This document shows positions 50,131-61,759 of a stretch of DNA of 64,000 nucleotides, piece by piece. This DNA is from Dyella sp. BiH032 (lineage in GTDB: Bacteria; Pseudomonadota; Gammaproteobacteria; Xanthomonadales; Rhodanobacteraceae), in the NCBI RefSeq assembly GCF_031954525.1, contig NZ_CP134867.1:2294001-2358000 (forward strand), read 5' to 3'. The position numbers and the translations under genes are program-made. The notes under the pieces were generated by a model. It did not search any database. It was given only the letters and a program-made list of their open reading frames with translations, and had not been told where the DNA came from. Positions within the stretch are counted from its first letter, which is position 1. The number at the start of each line of letters is the position of its first letter.

Positions 50131-51330
50131 TTACTTGTCGTTGAAGAAGTACGTCATGGGCGCAAACGTCACCACGGAAAGAGAACCTGGCAATTCACCG
50201 CGCCGCGAGATCACCTGCGCCGAGGGCTGCCAAGGCTTTTCCTTTCCGAAGTCATCGATCGTTCCATAGCGCCCCGTCCAGACGAAGCGGTCCAGGGCGT
50301 AGGGAATGCCTTCCGCATCCAGCGGCGAATTCACGTCGGCCACATGCATGTGCAGATGCGGGCCGGTGGTTTCGCCGCTGTAGCCGAGCCGGCCGATCAC
50401 GTCCCCACGATGCACCTTCTGGCCTGCCTTGACCGTCACGCTGCCGGTCTTGAGGTGTTCGTAGAACACATAGCGGCCGCCACCCATGTCGAGGCTGACG
50501 TAGTTGCCGCTCGCATCCTGCAGCGGAACACGCGTCGGCTTGCCAGGATCGACCCTGGCGGGCTCCGCCATGCCATCCATCGCTGCCGCCACCACGCCGT
50601 CCGCGACGGCCAGCACGTCCTCGCCGTAACCCAGCCAGTTCGTCGGCTCGGTGGCATCGCCCTTGGTGTAATGGCCCGTCCGGTCGACTTTGATCCAGTC
50701 GATGGCAAAGCGCCCGGGAACATGCGCTTCGCCATTCACCGCGTACACGGAGCGTCGATGCCCGCGCGGCCACGAAGCGTCGTAGACAGCCACCCAGTAA
50801 CCGCCGCGCAACGGCGCAGACAAGACGACCGGCATCGCCCAGCCGTGCAGCGTTACCGCGCCGCCCCGGATGCTGCGCGCCGGCTTGTCGGGCACGTCGG
50901 CATCCAATTCGTGCGAGAGACGGAAGTCAGCCGTCGGCACGTCGGGGAGCGGGATATCCAGGAACACGATCGCATGCGTGCCCGGGGCAATCGTCAGGGC
51001 ATCCTGGCCCTGGCTCGTTTTTCCTGGCTGGCCCAGCAACGAGCGCAAGCTGTCGCTCTCATATTCGCGCAGGGCCTGGCCGGTATCCGGCTGGATCACC
51101 CGCAGCCGTTTCAGCGTCAGGGGCTCGCCCGAATAATTGTCCAGATGCAGTTCGTACGCGAGCCGCCATTGCCCGTCCACCTTGACCGGAGAGGGCTGCC
51201 ACGGCACGCGCAGGTCCAGGGCCTGGGTCACCGGCGTTCGCGGGACGGCCGGCTGGATCGCCGCGCCGCTCAGGACGAGGACGGCGATCGCCAAGAACGA
51301 AAGCCTGCCGAGCACTGCGATGGGTTTCAT
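50131..51330 (-). CDS. M23 family metallopeptidase, exported
   Basis: A 399-residue protein with a signal peptide (MKPIAVLGRLSFLAIAVLVLSGAA), a beta-rich N-terminal domain of about 200 residues and a C-terminal LytM/M23 peptidase domain. The HxH zinc motif is in GPHLHMHVAD (about residues 325-334), and the AGQKVHRGDVIGRLGYSGETTGPH stretch is typical. M23 enzymes cut peptidoglycan cross-links or act as regulators of amidases. The first His-Asp zinc motif reads GHYTKGD, not the usual HxGxD, so activity is uncertain. Start 51330 is set by the signal peptide. Confidence 0.88.
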   Translation of the reverse strand: MKPIAVLGRLSFLAIAVLVLSGAAIQPAVPRTPVTQALDLRVPWQPSPVKVDGQWRLAYELHLDNYSGEPLTLKRLRVIQPDTGQALREYESDSLRSLLGQPGKTSQGQDALTIAPGTHAIVFLDIPLPDVPTADFRLSHELDADVPDKPARSIRGGAVTLHGWAMPVVLSAPLRGGYWVAVYDASWPRGHRRSVYAVNGEAHVPGRFAIDWIKVDRTGHYTKGDATEPTNWLGYGEDVLAVADGVVAAAMDGMAEPARVDPGKPTRVPLQDASGNYVSLDMGGGRYVFYEHLKTGSVTVKAGQKVHRGDVIGRLGYSGETTGPHLHMHVADVNSPLDAEGIPYALDRFVWTGRYGTIDDFGKEKPWQPSAQVISRRGELPGSLSVVTFAPMTYFFNDK

Positions 51331-51454
51331 GCTGCCCCCTGGAATGGCTTCCGGGCACTCTCCGGAACCCGGTCGCCACGCACCAGTGCCGCAGGTAAGG
51401 ATGGGAAGGAGGCGAAGCGCAGGCGCCACTGCCTCGGCGCCTGCTTGGGCGGCG

Positions 51455-51940
51455 TCAGCCGTCCAGCGCCGCCAGCATCGCTTCCGCGGTCGACACCCGG
51501 AATTCGCCGGGCGCTTCCAGATGGAGCTGGCGAACCACGCCATCCTCCGCGTACAGCGCGAAGCGGCGCGAACGCAGCCCCATGCCGTAGGCGGCCCCGT
51601 CCAGCTCCAGGCCCAGGGCCTCTGTGAAGGAGGCGTTGCCGTCCGCCAGCATCATCATGCCCGGCGGCACCTGCTGGTCCCGGGCCCAGGCCTGCATCAC
51701 GTAGGCGTCGTTCACGGCCAGGCAGGCCACGTCGACGCCGCGTTGCTGGAACTCGGCAAAATGCTGCACGTAGCCGGGAAGATGCTTGTTCGAGCAGGTG
51801 GGCGTAAAAGCGCCGGGCACGGCGAAAAGCACGACCTTGCGGTGGGCGAACAGCGACGCCGTCTGCTGGGGACGGATCTCGCCATCGATGATCACCTTGA
51901 TCTCGAGGTCCGGGAGGGGCTGGCCGATCTGGATGGTCAT
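51455..51940 (-). CDS. peroxiredoxin, Prx5/AhpE-like
   Basis: A 161-residue peroxiredoxin of the Prx5 group. The peroxidatic Cys49 lies in PGAFTPTCSNKHLPGY; the downstream VACLAVNDAYVMQAW segment is also typical. These enzymes reduce hydrogen peroxide and alkyl peroxides with thioredoxin or glutaredoxin. No fused glutaredoxin domain is present. It is divergent from hsp20, with about 140 bp between the two starts. Confidence 0.94.
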   Translation of the reverse strand: MTIQIGQPLPDLEIKVIIDGEIRPQQTASLFAHRKVVLFAVPGAFTPTCSNKHLPGYVQHFAEFQQRGVDVACLAVNDAYVMQAWARDQQVPPGMMMLADGNASFTEALGLELDGAAYGMGLRSRRFALYAEDGVVRQLHLEAPGEFRVSTAEAMLAALDG

Positions 51941-52003
51941 GCGCGCGACTCTGAAGAGGGATTAAGCGTGCGGATGCTAGCGCCTGGGCGGCGGCCTTGT
52001 CGT

Positions 52004-52031
52004 CTTGAATCGTCTCGTACGGCACCTATCT
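52004..52031 (+). promoter_or_regulatory. sigma-32-like heat-shock promoter for hsp20
   Basis: CTTGAA (52004-52009), a perfect -35 for the heat-shock sigma factor, stands 14 bp before ACCTATCT (52024-52031), which matches five of seven defined bases of CCCCATNT. Confidence 0.55.
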
Positions 52032-52077
52032 AGGGCGCAAGCGGTGATGGCACCGCATCTGATTCGAGAGGACAGTC

Positions 52078-52518
52078 ATGTATCTGGGACGCAATCTTTC
52101 CTGGCCCCGGCAGGGCCTGGGCGATGTCCGCCAGACGGTGGACCGCCTGTTCCATCTGGACGAGGCCGGGCAAGTCCGCGAAGCGCCTTGGGCGCCGCGC
52201 GTGGACATCAAGGAAGACGACAAGCGCTTCGTGATCCTTGCCGATATTCCGGGCATCGATCCGGCCGATATCGAAGTGAGCATGGACAAGGGCGTGCTTA
52301 CCATCAAGGGCCAGCGCAAGCAGGAAACCGCCGAAGAAGGCACCCGCTTCACCCGTCTGGAACGCGCTCACGGCGCCTTTCTGCGCCGCTTTGCACTGCC
52401 TGACGGCGCCGATGCCGAGGGCATCACCGCACACGGCCGTCACGGCGTGCTCGAAGTCTCGATCCCGAAGCGGGCCGAGGCCGCGCCGCGGCGCATTACC
52501 ATCGAAACCACGCACTGA
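52078..52518 (+). CDS. Hsp20 small heat-shock protein
   Basis: A 146-residue alpha-crystallin-type holdase that keeps unfolding proteins soluble under stress. The alpha-crystallin domain spans about residues 38-140, with VDIKEDDKRFVILADIPGIDPADIEVSM and the G-V-L motif in HGVLEVSIPK. The ribosome binding site AGAGGA precedes the ATG. A sigma-32-like promoter lies 47 bp upstream, and a DnaJ-type gene follows after 94 bp that include a hairpin (CCACGGA and TCCGTGG). Confidence 0.95.
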   Translation: MYLGRNLSWPRQGLGDVRQTVDRLFHLDEAGQVREAPWAPRVDIKEDDKRFVILADIPGIDPADIEVSMDKGVLTIKGQRKQETAEEGTRFTRLERAHGAFLRRFALPDGADAEGITAHGRHGVLEVSIPKRAEAAPRRITIETTH

Positions 52519-52612
52519 GTCGCCGACCAGTGTTGCGGCAGCGGCCTGCCACGGACCATGATCCGTGGCGGGCCGTCCGTATTGCTAGAACCAGTGGCCG
52601 GGGAGTGGCTCT

Positions 52613-53515
52613 GTGGAATTCAAAGACTATTACGACATCCTTGGCGTGAAGCCTGACGCCAGCGAGGCCGACATCAAGGCGGCCTACCGCAAGCTCGCCC
52701 GCAAATACCATCCGGACAAGAACAAGGACGCGGGCGCCGAAGAGAAGTTCAAGGCAATCAACGAAGCCAACGAGGTGCTGCGCGACCCCGAGAAGCGGCG
52801 CGCCTACGACAACCTGCGCGCCAACGGCTATCGCGGCGGTGAGCAGTTCCGCCCGCCGCCGGGCTGGGGCCAGGGGCAGGGCTTCGATTTCGGCGATATG
52901 GGCGGCAACGGGGACTTCAGCGATTTCTTCGAAAGTCTGTTCGGCCGCACGGCCGGCGGCGGCCGCGGCACGCCGCGCGCCACGCGCGGCGGCGACATCC
53001 AGGCCCAGGTGCAGATCGAGTTGCAGACTGCGTTCGACGGCGGCCGCACGCGTGTCGCGCTGCACGACAACAGCGGCAACGAGCGGGTGCTGGAAGTGAA
53101 GATCCCCGCGGGCATCCAACCGGGCCAGGTGATCCGCCTTGGCGGGCAGGGGCACGTCGGCCGCAACGGCGGACCCGCCGGCGACCTGCTGCTCGAAGTG
53201 CACATCCGCGACGATGCGCGCTTCCGCCTCAATGGCCGCAACGTGCTGCACGTGCTGCCGATCGCGCCCTGGGAAGCTGCGCTGGGCGCCACGGTTCCGG
53301 TGCCGACGCTCGCGGGAACGGTGGACCTGCGCATCCCGGCGGGCTCGCAATCCGGCCGCAAGCTGCGCCTGAAAGGGCGCGGCATGCCCGGGCCGCAGCC
53401 CGGAGATCAGCTGGTGGAGCTTTCCATCCGCGTGCCGCAGGCGGAATCGGAAGCGCAACGCGCGGCCTACGAGGCGCTGCGCGATCAGTTCGCGGGTTTC
53501 GATCCGCGCCACTGA
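52613..53515 (+). CDS. cbpA: DnaJ-family curved-DNA-binding co-chaperone
   Basis: A 300-residue CbpA-like J protein. The J domain (residues 1-70) has the HPD motif at 33-35; a Gly/Phe-rich linker (about 75-120) leads to the two C-terminal peptide-binding domains. It lacks the zinc-finger repeats of DnaJ itself. CbpA stimulates DnaK. It starts with GTG at 52613 with GGGGAG as ribosome binding site. The position after hsp20 suggests a joint stress response. Confidence 0.94.
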   Translation: MEFKDYYDILGVKPDASEADIKAAYRKLARKYHPDKNKDAGAEEKFKAINEANEVLRDPEKRRAYDNLRANGYRGGEQFRPPPGWGQGQGFDFGDMGGNGDFSDFFESLFGRTAGGGRGTPRATRGGDIQAQVQIELQTAFDGGRTRVALHDNSGNERVLEVKIPAGIQPGQVIRLGGQGHVGRNGGPAGDLLLEVHIRDDARFRLNGRNVLHVLPIAPWEAALGATVPVPTLAGTVDLRIPAGSQSGRKLRLKGRGMPGPQPGDQLVELSIRVPQAESEAQRAAYEALRDQFAGFDPRH

Positions 53516-53526
53516 CCGGCGGCAGA

Positions 53527-53560
53527 AACGAAAACGGCGCCCGCGGGCGCCGTTTTCGTT
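53527..53560. terminator. bidirectional terminator, 34-bp palindrome
   Basis: A perfect palindrome with 17-base arms (53527-53543 and 53544-53560). The outer A/T blocks (AACGAAAA and TTTTCGTT) serve as T-runs on both strands. It lies between the convergent cbpA and response-regulator genes. Confidence 0.85.
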
Positions 53561-53579
53561 CGTGTTCGTGCCGTGAAAC

Positions 53580-53945
53580 TCAGGCGGGCAGCAGGCCCTT
53601 CAGCGTCTCGACCAGTTCCTCTTCCTTGATCGGCTTGGTCACGTAAGCCTTGGCGCCCTGGCGCAGGCCCCACACCTTGTCCGTCTCCTGATCCTTGGTG
53701 GTGACCAGGATCACGGGAATGTGCTGGGTCTCCGGGTCCTTGCTGATGGTGCGCGTCGCCTGGAAACCATTGAGGTTCGGCATCACCACGTCCATCAGGA
53801 TGAGGTCGGGTTTTTCGCGCTTGGCCACTTCCACGCCGGCGGCACCGTCTTCCGCAGTCAGGGTCTCGTGCCCCAACTTCTCGACGATGCGCTTGATGCC
53901 AAGCAACTGCGACGGCGAATCGTCGACGATCAGAATACGTGCCAT
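53580..53945 (-). CDS. single-domain response regulator, PilH-like
   Basis: A 121-residue receiver domain with no output domain. The phosphorylation site Asp52 (LILMDVVMP), acidic Asp8-Asp9, Thr82 and Lys104 (YVTKPIK) are all present. The sequence is closest in style to PilH, the CheY-like regulator of twitching motility, though no pilG, pilI or pilJ gene is beside it here. An orphan CheY-like regulator is the alternative. Confidence 0.9.
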   Translation of the reverse strand: MARILIVDDSPSQLLGIKRIVEKLGHETLTAEDGAAGVEVAKREKPDLILMDVVMPNLNGFQATRTISKDPETQHIPVILVTTKDQETDKVWGLRQGAKAYVTKPIKEEELVETLKGLLPA

Positions 53946-54022
53946 AAGGTGGGGGTCCCCTTGTTGTTTCGAAGGATTCTAAGCCGCACCCGCGGCTCTT
54001 CCAAGTCGGTTCAGGTCGGGCT

Positions 54023-55021
54023 TTACACTTCCAGGCGCACCACGGTGCGGCCGAAGGAGGCGCCGGCCAGCATGTGCTCGAAGACGCCAGGCAGTTCGTC
54101 CAGCGTCACTTCGCGGGTGGCGATGCGGTCCAGGTGGTGCGGCTTCCAGTCGCCGGACAGGTGCTCCCAGACGCGATCGCGGATATCCCGGGCGGTACCG
54201 GCCGAAGCGACGCCAAGCAGGCTGACGCCACGGATGATGAATGGCATGACGGTGCTCTCGAAGCCGATGCCGCCCGCGTTGCCGCAGATCGCGACGTTGC
54301 CGTAGGGCTCCATCAGCGGCAGCAACCCGGCCAGCATGGCGCCGCCTACATTGTCCAGCGCGCCGCCGAAGCGCGCCGAATCCATCGGCTTGCCGCTGAA
54401 GGCGAGCTGGTGGCGATCGATGCACTCCGCCGCGCCCAGGCCGCGCAGGAAGTCGAAATGGTCGGCCTTGCCGCTGATGGCGTGTACCTCGTATCCGGCG
54501 CGGCTGAAGATGTCGATGGCAAGCATGCCCACGCCGCCGGAAGCGCCGGTCACCGCGATCGGGCCGAGCGCCGGCGTCTGCCGGTTGTCTTCCATGCGCA
54601 GCAGGGCCAGGGCCGCCGTGAAGCCGGCCGTGCCGAGCACCATGCTGTCACGCAGGCTCAGGCCGGGGGGCAGGGGAATGGTCCACTTCGCATCCAGCCG
54701 GATGTATTCGCCGTAGCCGCCGTCACGCGTCTCCGACAGGCCACTGCCGGTGCACAGCACCGCGTCGCCTTCCTTGAACGCCGGATCGGTGGAGGCCACC
54801 ACCACGCCGGCCGCGTCGATGCCGCCGTTGAGCGGATACTGGCGAAGGATCTTGCCCTTGCCCGTGCCGGCCAGCGCGTCCTTGTAGTTCACGGACGAGT
54901 AGGCCACTTTCACCAGCACCTGGCCTTCGCTCAGCGCGGCCGTATGCATCGTCTCGATGCCGCCACGGTAACCGGAACCATCGTTGTGGATGCGGAAGGC
55001 GCGGAATGCGAGGTCGCTCAT
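54023..55021 (-). CDS. YhdH/AcuI-type acrylyl-CoA reductase
   Basis: A 332-residue medium-chain dehydrogenase/reductase of the YhdH family, full length. The NADPH-binding motif GASGGVG lies near residue 159, and the SSVNYKDALAGTGKGKI start region is a family marker. YhdH-type enzymes reduce acrylyl-CoA or related quinone-like enones. No zinc ligands are seen, as expected. It follows the LOG-family gene with a 33-bp gap. Confidence 0.93.
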   Translation of the reverse strand: MSDLAFRAFRIHNDGSGYRGGIETMHTAALSEGQVLVKVAYSSVNYKDALAGTGKGKILRQYPLNGGIDAAGVVVASTDPAFKEGDAVLCTGSGLSETRDGGYGEYIRLDAKWTIPLPPGLSLRDSMVLGTAGFTAALALLRMEDNRQTPALGPIAVTGASGGVGMLAIDIFSRAGYEVHAISGKADHFDFLRGLGAAECIDRHQLAFSGKPMDSARFGGALDNVGGAMLAGLLPLMEPYGNVAICGNAGGIGFESTVMPFIIRGVSLLGVASAGTARDIRDRVWEHLSGDWKPHHLDRIATREVTLDELPGVFEHMLAGASFGRTVVRLEV

Positions 55022-55054
55022 GGCGGATCTCCGGGACGCTGGAAAACGAAAGGC

Positions 55055-55651
55055 TCAGGCTTCGACGCTGCTGCGGTCGATCCATTTGGGCGTGTACCGG
55101 CCCTGATAGTGCTCCATCCAGTGGAAGAGTTTTTCCATGCTATCGCCGAACCACACGCTGTCACGCTGCTCGGGCCGCACGAAACGCTCGTCCACCATGT
55201 GGTCCAGCATGCCGCGCAGCTGGCGGTAGTAGCCGCGCACATCGAGAAAGGCGCAGGGGTAGGCATGCAGGCCAAGCTGTGCCCAGGTGAGCATCTCGAA
55301 CATTTCGTCCATGGTGCCGAAGCCGCCGGGCAGGGCCACGAAAGCGTCCGACAGTTCGAACATCCGCGTCTTGCGCTGGTGCATGGTTTCGACCACTTCC
55401 AGCTCGGTGAGTCCCTGGTGCGCCACTTCGCGCTCGACCAGCTGCCGCGGGATCACGCCGATCACCTTGCCACCACCGGCCAGCACCGCGTCCGCCACCG
55501 TGCCCATCAGGCCGACCTTGCCGCCGCCGTAGACCAGCGCCACGCCGCGCCGGGCCATTTCCGCACCGAAGGCCCGGGCCTGCTCGACGTAATCGGGGTG
55601 GCCGCCGGGGCTGGAGCCGCAATAGACACAAAGGGCGGTGGGTTGGGGCAT
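55055..55651 (-). CDS. LOG-family nucleotide 5'-monophosphate phosphoribohydrolase
   Basis: A 198-residue TIGR00730-type Rossmann protein. The family motif PGGFGTMDE (residues 108-116) and Arg96 are present, with the CVYCGSSPG start. LOG-like enzymes cleave cytokinin nucleotides or other nucleoside monophosphates to base and ribose phosphate; in bacteria the physiological role is mostly nucleotide recycling. I begin at 55651 because the 52-residue upstream extension is not conserved in character. Confidence 0.9.
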   Translation of the reverse strand: MPQPTALCVYCGSSPGGHPDYVEQARAFGAEMARRGVALVYGGGKVGLMGTVADAVLAGGGKVIGVIPRQLVEREVAHQGLTELEVVETMHQRKTRMFELSDAFVALPGGFGTMDEMFEMLTWAQLGLHAYPCAFLDVRGYYRQLRGMLDHMVDERFVRPEQRDSVWFGDSMEKLFHWMEHYQGRYTPKWIDRSSVEA

Positions 55652-55787
55652 GGGATCTCCGGGAAAGCGATTAGGAAACGGTGCCAGGTCGCGAGGACGT
55701 GAAGGCACGGTCATGCAGCAAGCAGGCGCGGCATCGAGAGACTCGCGCGCGGCAGCGGCCTCGAGGACGCCCGATACGAGGCGCCTG

Positions 55788-55825
55788 AAAACAAACGGCC
55801 CGCCCATGTCGCCACGAGCGGGCCG
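55788..55825 (-). terminator. rho-independent terminator after lpd
   Basis: On the minus strand the arms CGGCCCGC (55825-55818) and GCGGGCCG (55803-55796) are followed by TTTGTTTT (55795-55788). It ends the sucA-sucB-lpd transcript. Confidence 0.8.
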
Positions 55826-55844
55826 CGCCGACAGTGCGGCGGGC

Positions 55845-58581
<2,737 letters not shown>

Positions 58582-58625
58582 GCTTGTTTCCTTAGTGAGT
58601 GCGTTCATCCCTGAACGCTAAAGTC

Positions 58626-58648
58626 AAAAAGCGGCCATCCGTGGCCGC
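58626..58648 (-). terminator. terminator-like hairpin between sucA and sucB
   Basis: On the minus strand arms GCGGCCA and TGGCCGC (58648-58631) with a CGGA tetraloop are followed by five T's (58630-58626). It would stop or slow part of the sucA transcript before sucB. Confidence 0.7.
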
Positions 58649-58662
58649 ACTTTTCAGGAGTC

Positions 58663-61500
58663 TTATTCCGCGGCGTGGTCGGTGCCGATCGGCGCCACCA
58701 GTGCCTGCTCGACGAGTGCCGCCTGTTCGGCGACGTGGGTATTGAGGTGTCCGGCGGCTGGCGCCGGCGAGCGAGCGCGTCCCGCGTAAGAGAGGCTCTG
58801 CTTGCTGCCGACGCAGGCTTGCAGGTGGTGGCGGATCTGGAACCAGGCGCCCTGGTTCATCGGCTCTTCCTGGCACCAGATCACTTCCTTGGCGGAAGGA
58901 TACTTTTCCAGTTCGGCGACGACTTCGGGGCGCGGGAACGGATAGAGCTGCTCGACGCGCACGATGGCGACGTCGGTCAGTCCGCGCTTCTCCGCGTCTT
59001 CCAGCAGGTCGTAGTAGACCTTGCCCGAGCACAGCACCACGCGCTTGACCTTCTTGGCCGGCAGCTCGCGATGCTCGCCGATCACCAGCTTGAACTCGCC
59101 GGTGGCCAGCTCGTCCAGGGTGGAGATGGCCAGCTTGTGGCGCAGCAGCGACTTGGGCGTCATCACGATCAGCGGCTTGCGCGTCGGGCGCACCATCTGG
59201 CGGCGGATCATGTGGAAGGCCTGGGCCGGCGTGGTCGGCACGCAGACCTGCATGTTGTCCAGCGCGCACAGCTGCAGGAAGCGCTCCAGGCGGGCGGAGG
59301 AGTGCTCCGGACCCTGGCCTTCGTAGCCGTGCGGCAGGAACAGCGCCAGGCCGCACAGGCGATTCCACTTGGACTCGCCGGAGCTGATGAACTGGTCGAT
59401 CACCACCTGCGCGCCATTGGCGAAGTCGCCGAACTGGCCTTCCCAGATGTGCAGCGTGTACGGATCGGTGGTGGCGTGGCCGTATTCGAAGGCCATCACC
59501 GCCTCTTCGCTCAGCAGCGAGTCGATCACCTCGACGCTGGCGTTGTCGCGCAGCGTGGCCAGCGGCATGAAGGTATGGCCGTCCTTCTGGTCATGCAGCA
59601 CCGCATGGCGGTGGAAGAACGTGCCGCGGCCCACGTCCTGGCCCACCAGGCGCAGGTTGTAGTTCTGGTCGACCAGGCTGGCATAGGCCAGGTTCTCGGC
59701 GAAGCCCCAGTCGCCCGGCAGCTCGCCCGCGGCCATCTTGCGGCGGTCGTCGTAGATCTTGGCCACGCGCGACTGCAGCGTGATGTCCTTGGGCATCTCC
59801 AGGATCTTGTTGGCCAGCTCCACCAGCTTGGCCTTCGGCACGCCGGTGTCCGCCTGGGTCGAGAGCTTGCCGCCGATGAACTGGTTCCAGTCCACCTCGA
59901 TGTCCTTGACCAGCGCGCTGGTTAGCTCGGTCATCGGATCGCCGGCTTCCAGGCGCGAGCGGTAGTCGTCCACCAGCTTCTGTGCGTCGCCGTCGGCGAT
60001 CACGCCTTCCTTGACCAGCTGTTGCGCGTACAGATCGCGCGTGGTCGGGCGGGCGCGGATCACTTGATACATCACCGGCTGCGTCGCGGACGGCTCGTCG
60101 GCCTCGTTATGGCCATGGCGGCGATAGCAGACCAGGTCGATCACCACGTCCTTGCGGAACTGCTTGCGGAAGTCGTAGACCAGGCGGGTGGCCTGGATCA
60201 CCGCTTCCGGGTCGTCGCCGTTCACATGCAGCACCGGCGCGTTGACCATCTTGGCCAGGTCGGTGCAGTACAGCGTCGAGCGGGCGTCCTGCGGGTTCGA
60301 AGTGGTGAAGCCCACCTGGTTGTTCACCACGATGTGCAGGGTGCCGCCGATCTTGAAGCCGCGGGCCTGCGACATGTTGAGCAGTTCCATATTGACGCCC
60401 TGGCCGGCGAAGGCGGCGTCGCCGTGGATCAGCACGGCCATGGACTGCTGGCGCTCGGTGTCGCGGCGGCGGATCTGGCGCGAATGCACCGAACCGGCCA
60501 CCACCGGATTGACGATCTCCAGGTGCGACGGGTTGAACGCCAGCGCCACGTGCACGCCGCCGTTGGGCGTCTTGACGTCGGCGGAGAAGCCCATGTGGTA
60601 CTTCACGTCGCCCGAGTGCGCCGGGTCGTCCGGATGCTCGAACTTGCCTTCGAATTCGTTGAACAGGGTCTTCGGCGGCTTGCCGAGAATGTTCACCAGC
60701 ACGTTGAGGCGGCCGCGGTGGGCCATGCCGATCACGACTTCCTTGATGCCGTTGTCGCCGGCGGTGCGGACCACGTCGTCCACCATCGGAATCAGGCTGT
60801 CGCCGCCTTCCAGCGAGAAGCGCTTCTGGCCGACGTACTTGGTGTGCAGGTAGCGTTCCAGGCCCTCGGCGGCGGTCAGCTCGGCCAGCAGGCGCTGCTT
60901 GCCGGCCTTGTCCAGCCCGGCGCTGCCGGCGGCCTTTTCCATGCGGGTGTAGAGCCAGTTGCGCTGCTCATGGTTGCTGATGTGCATGAACTCGGCGCCG
61001 ATCGTGCCGGTGTACACCTTCTTCAGGCGCGCCAGCAGATCGCGGAGCTTCAGGCGCTGGCCGCCGCCGGCGAAGTTGCCGCAGTCAAACTCGGTATCGA
61101 GGTCGGCGTCGCTCAGGCCATGGAAGGCCAGGCCGAGGTCGGGGGCGGGCAGCTTCTCGGCCAGGCCGAGCGGGTCGAGATCGGCGGCCAGGTGGCCGCG
61201 CGAGCGGTAGGCGGTAAGGATGCGCAGCACCGCGGCCTGCTTGCGCGCGTGCTCGTCGTCCATCGGGACCGCGGCGGCGACGGCGCGCTGCTTCTGCGCC
61301 GCTTCGATGCGCGCAATGGCCGCGGAGTGGGGAACGTCCCCGGACTCGCGGCCTTTGAAGGTCTCGAAGTACTTATTCCATTCGGCGGGTACCGACGAAG
61401 CGTCGGCCAGCCAGGACTCATACATCTGCTCGACGTAATCGGCATTGCCGCCGGCGAGTTGGGACGAATCGAAGAACTCGCGAATCAGATTTGTGCTCAC
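58663..61500 (-). CDS. sucA: 2-oxoglutarate dehydrogenase E1
   Basis: A 945-residue thiamine-diphosphate-dependent E1 that decarboxylates 2-oxoglutarate. The thiamine-binding GDAAFAGQGVNME segment and the substrate-region motif YRRHGHNEADEPSATQP are present, and the C-terminus has the conserved ELYPFP-like motif (here EQLYPFPRPE). I choose the GTG at 61500 (VSTNLIREFFDSSQLAG), which aligns with known E1 starts; the ATG at 61536 would add 12 residues. A minus-strand TATAAT lies 74 bp upstream. Confidence 0.96.
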   Translation of the reverse strand: MSTNLIREFFDSSQLAGGNADYVEQMYESWLADASSVPAEWNKYFETFKGRESGDVPHSAAIARIEAAQKQRAVAAAVPMDDEHARKQAAVLRILTAYRSRGHLAADLDPLGLAEKLPAPDLGLAFHGLSDADLDTEFDCGNFAGGGQRLKLRDLLARLKKVYTGTIGAEFMHISNHEQRNWLYTRMEKAAGSAGLDKAGKQRLLAELTAAEGLERYLHTKYVGQKRFSLEGGDSLIPMVDDVVRTAGDNGIKEVVIGMAHRGRLNVLVNILGKPPKTLFNEFEGKFEHPDDPAHSGDVKYHMGFSADVKTPNGGVHVALAFNPSHLEIVNPVVAGSVHSRQIRRRDTERQQSMAVLIHGDAAFAGQGVNMELLNMSQARGFKIGGTLHIVVNNQVGFTTSNPQDARSTLYCTDLAKMVNAPVLHVNGDDPEAVIQATRLVYDFRKQFRKDVVIDLVCYRRHGHNEADEPSATQPVMYQVIRARPTTRDLYAQQLVKEGVIADGDAQKLVDDYRSRLEAGDPMTELTSALVKDIEVDWNQFIGGKLSTQADTGVPKAKLVELANKILEMPKDITLQSRVAKIYDDRRKMAAGELPGDWGFAENLAYASLVDQNYNLRLVGQDVGRGTFFHRHAVLHDQKDGHTFMPLATLRDNASVEVIDSLLSEEAVMAFEYGHATTDPYTLHIWEGQFGDFANGAQVVIDQFISSGESKWNRLCGLALFLPHGYEGQGPEHSSARLERFLQLCALDNMQVCVPTTPAQAFHMIRRQMVRPTRKPLIVMTPKSLLRHKLAISTLDELATGEFKLVIGEHRELPAKKVKRVVLCSGKVYYDLLEDAEKRGLTDVAIVRVEQLYPFPRPEVVAELEKYPSAKEVIWCQEEPMNQGAWFQIRHHLQACVGSKQSLSYAGRARSPAPAAGHLNTHVAEQAALVEQALVAPIGTDHAAE

Positions 61501-61573
61501 GTCACCACCGGTGAGGGAAGGTAGGCCTGCAGCCATCCGTCGACCTGGCGGATGGCGGGGAAAAATCCTGTTA

Positions 61574-61604
61574 ATTATAGCCCCGGGGTGCTGCACAGCG
61601 GCAA
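61574..61604 (-). promoter_or_regulatory. promoter for sucA-sucB-lpd
   Basis: On the minus strand a perfect TATAAT (61579-61574) is preceded, 19 bp away, by TTGCCG (61604-61599). The spacing is long, so an activator or another -35 may be used. The rest of 61501-61759 holds nothing I can name. Confidence 0.55.
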
Positions 61605-61759
61605 CCCGGCAAATGCTGCCGAAGTGGGGTTGATGGCCGCGATTTCGAGGGGCAGGGGTACCGACGATCGTCGTAGGCAGCGGTTTTCGCGGGCTTTGGC
61701 GCCAGGAGCACCCATCTGCCTGCCGGTGCCGCGAGCCGGCTGGCATTCAGCCGCCGCGA

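Noticed and set aside
60022..61524. Plus-strand open frame of 500 codons opposite sucA
   Set aside because: sucA is a clear full-length E1 on the minus strand; the plus frame is a GC-driven shadow.
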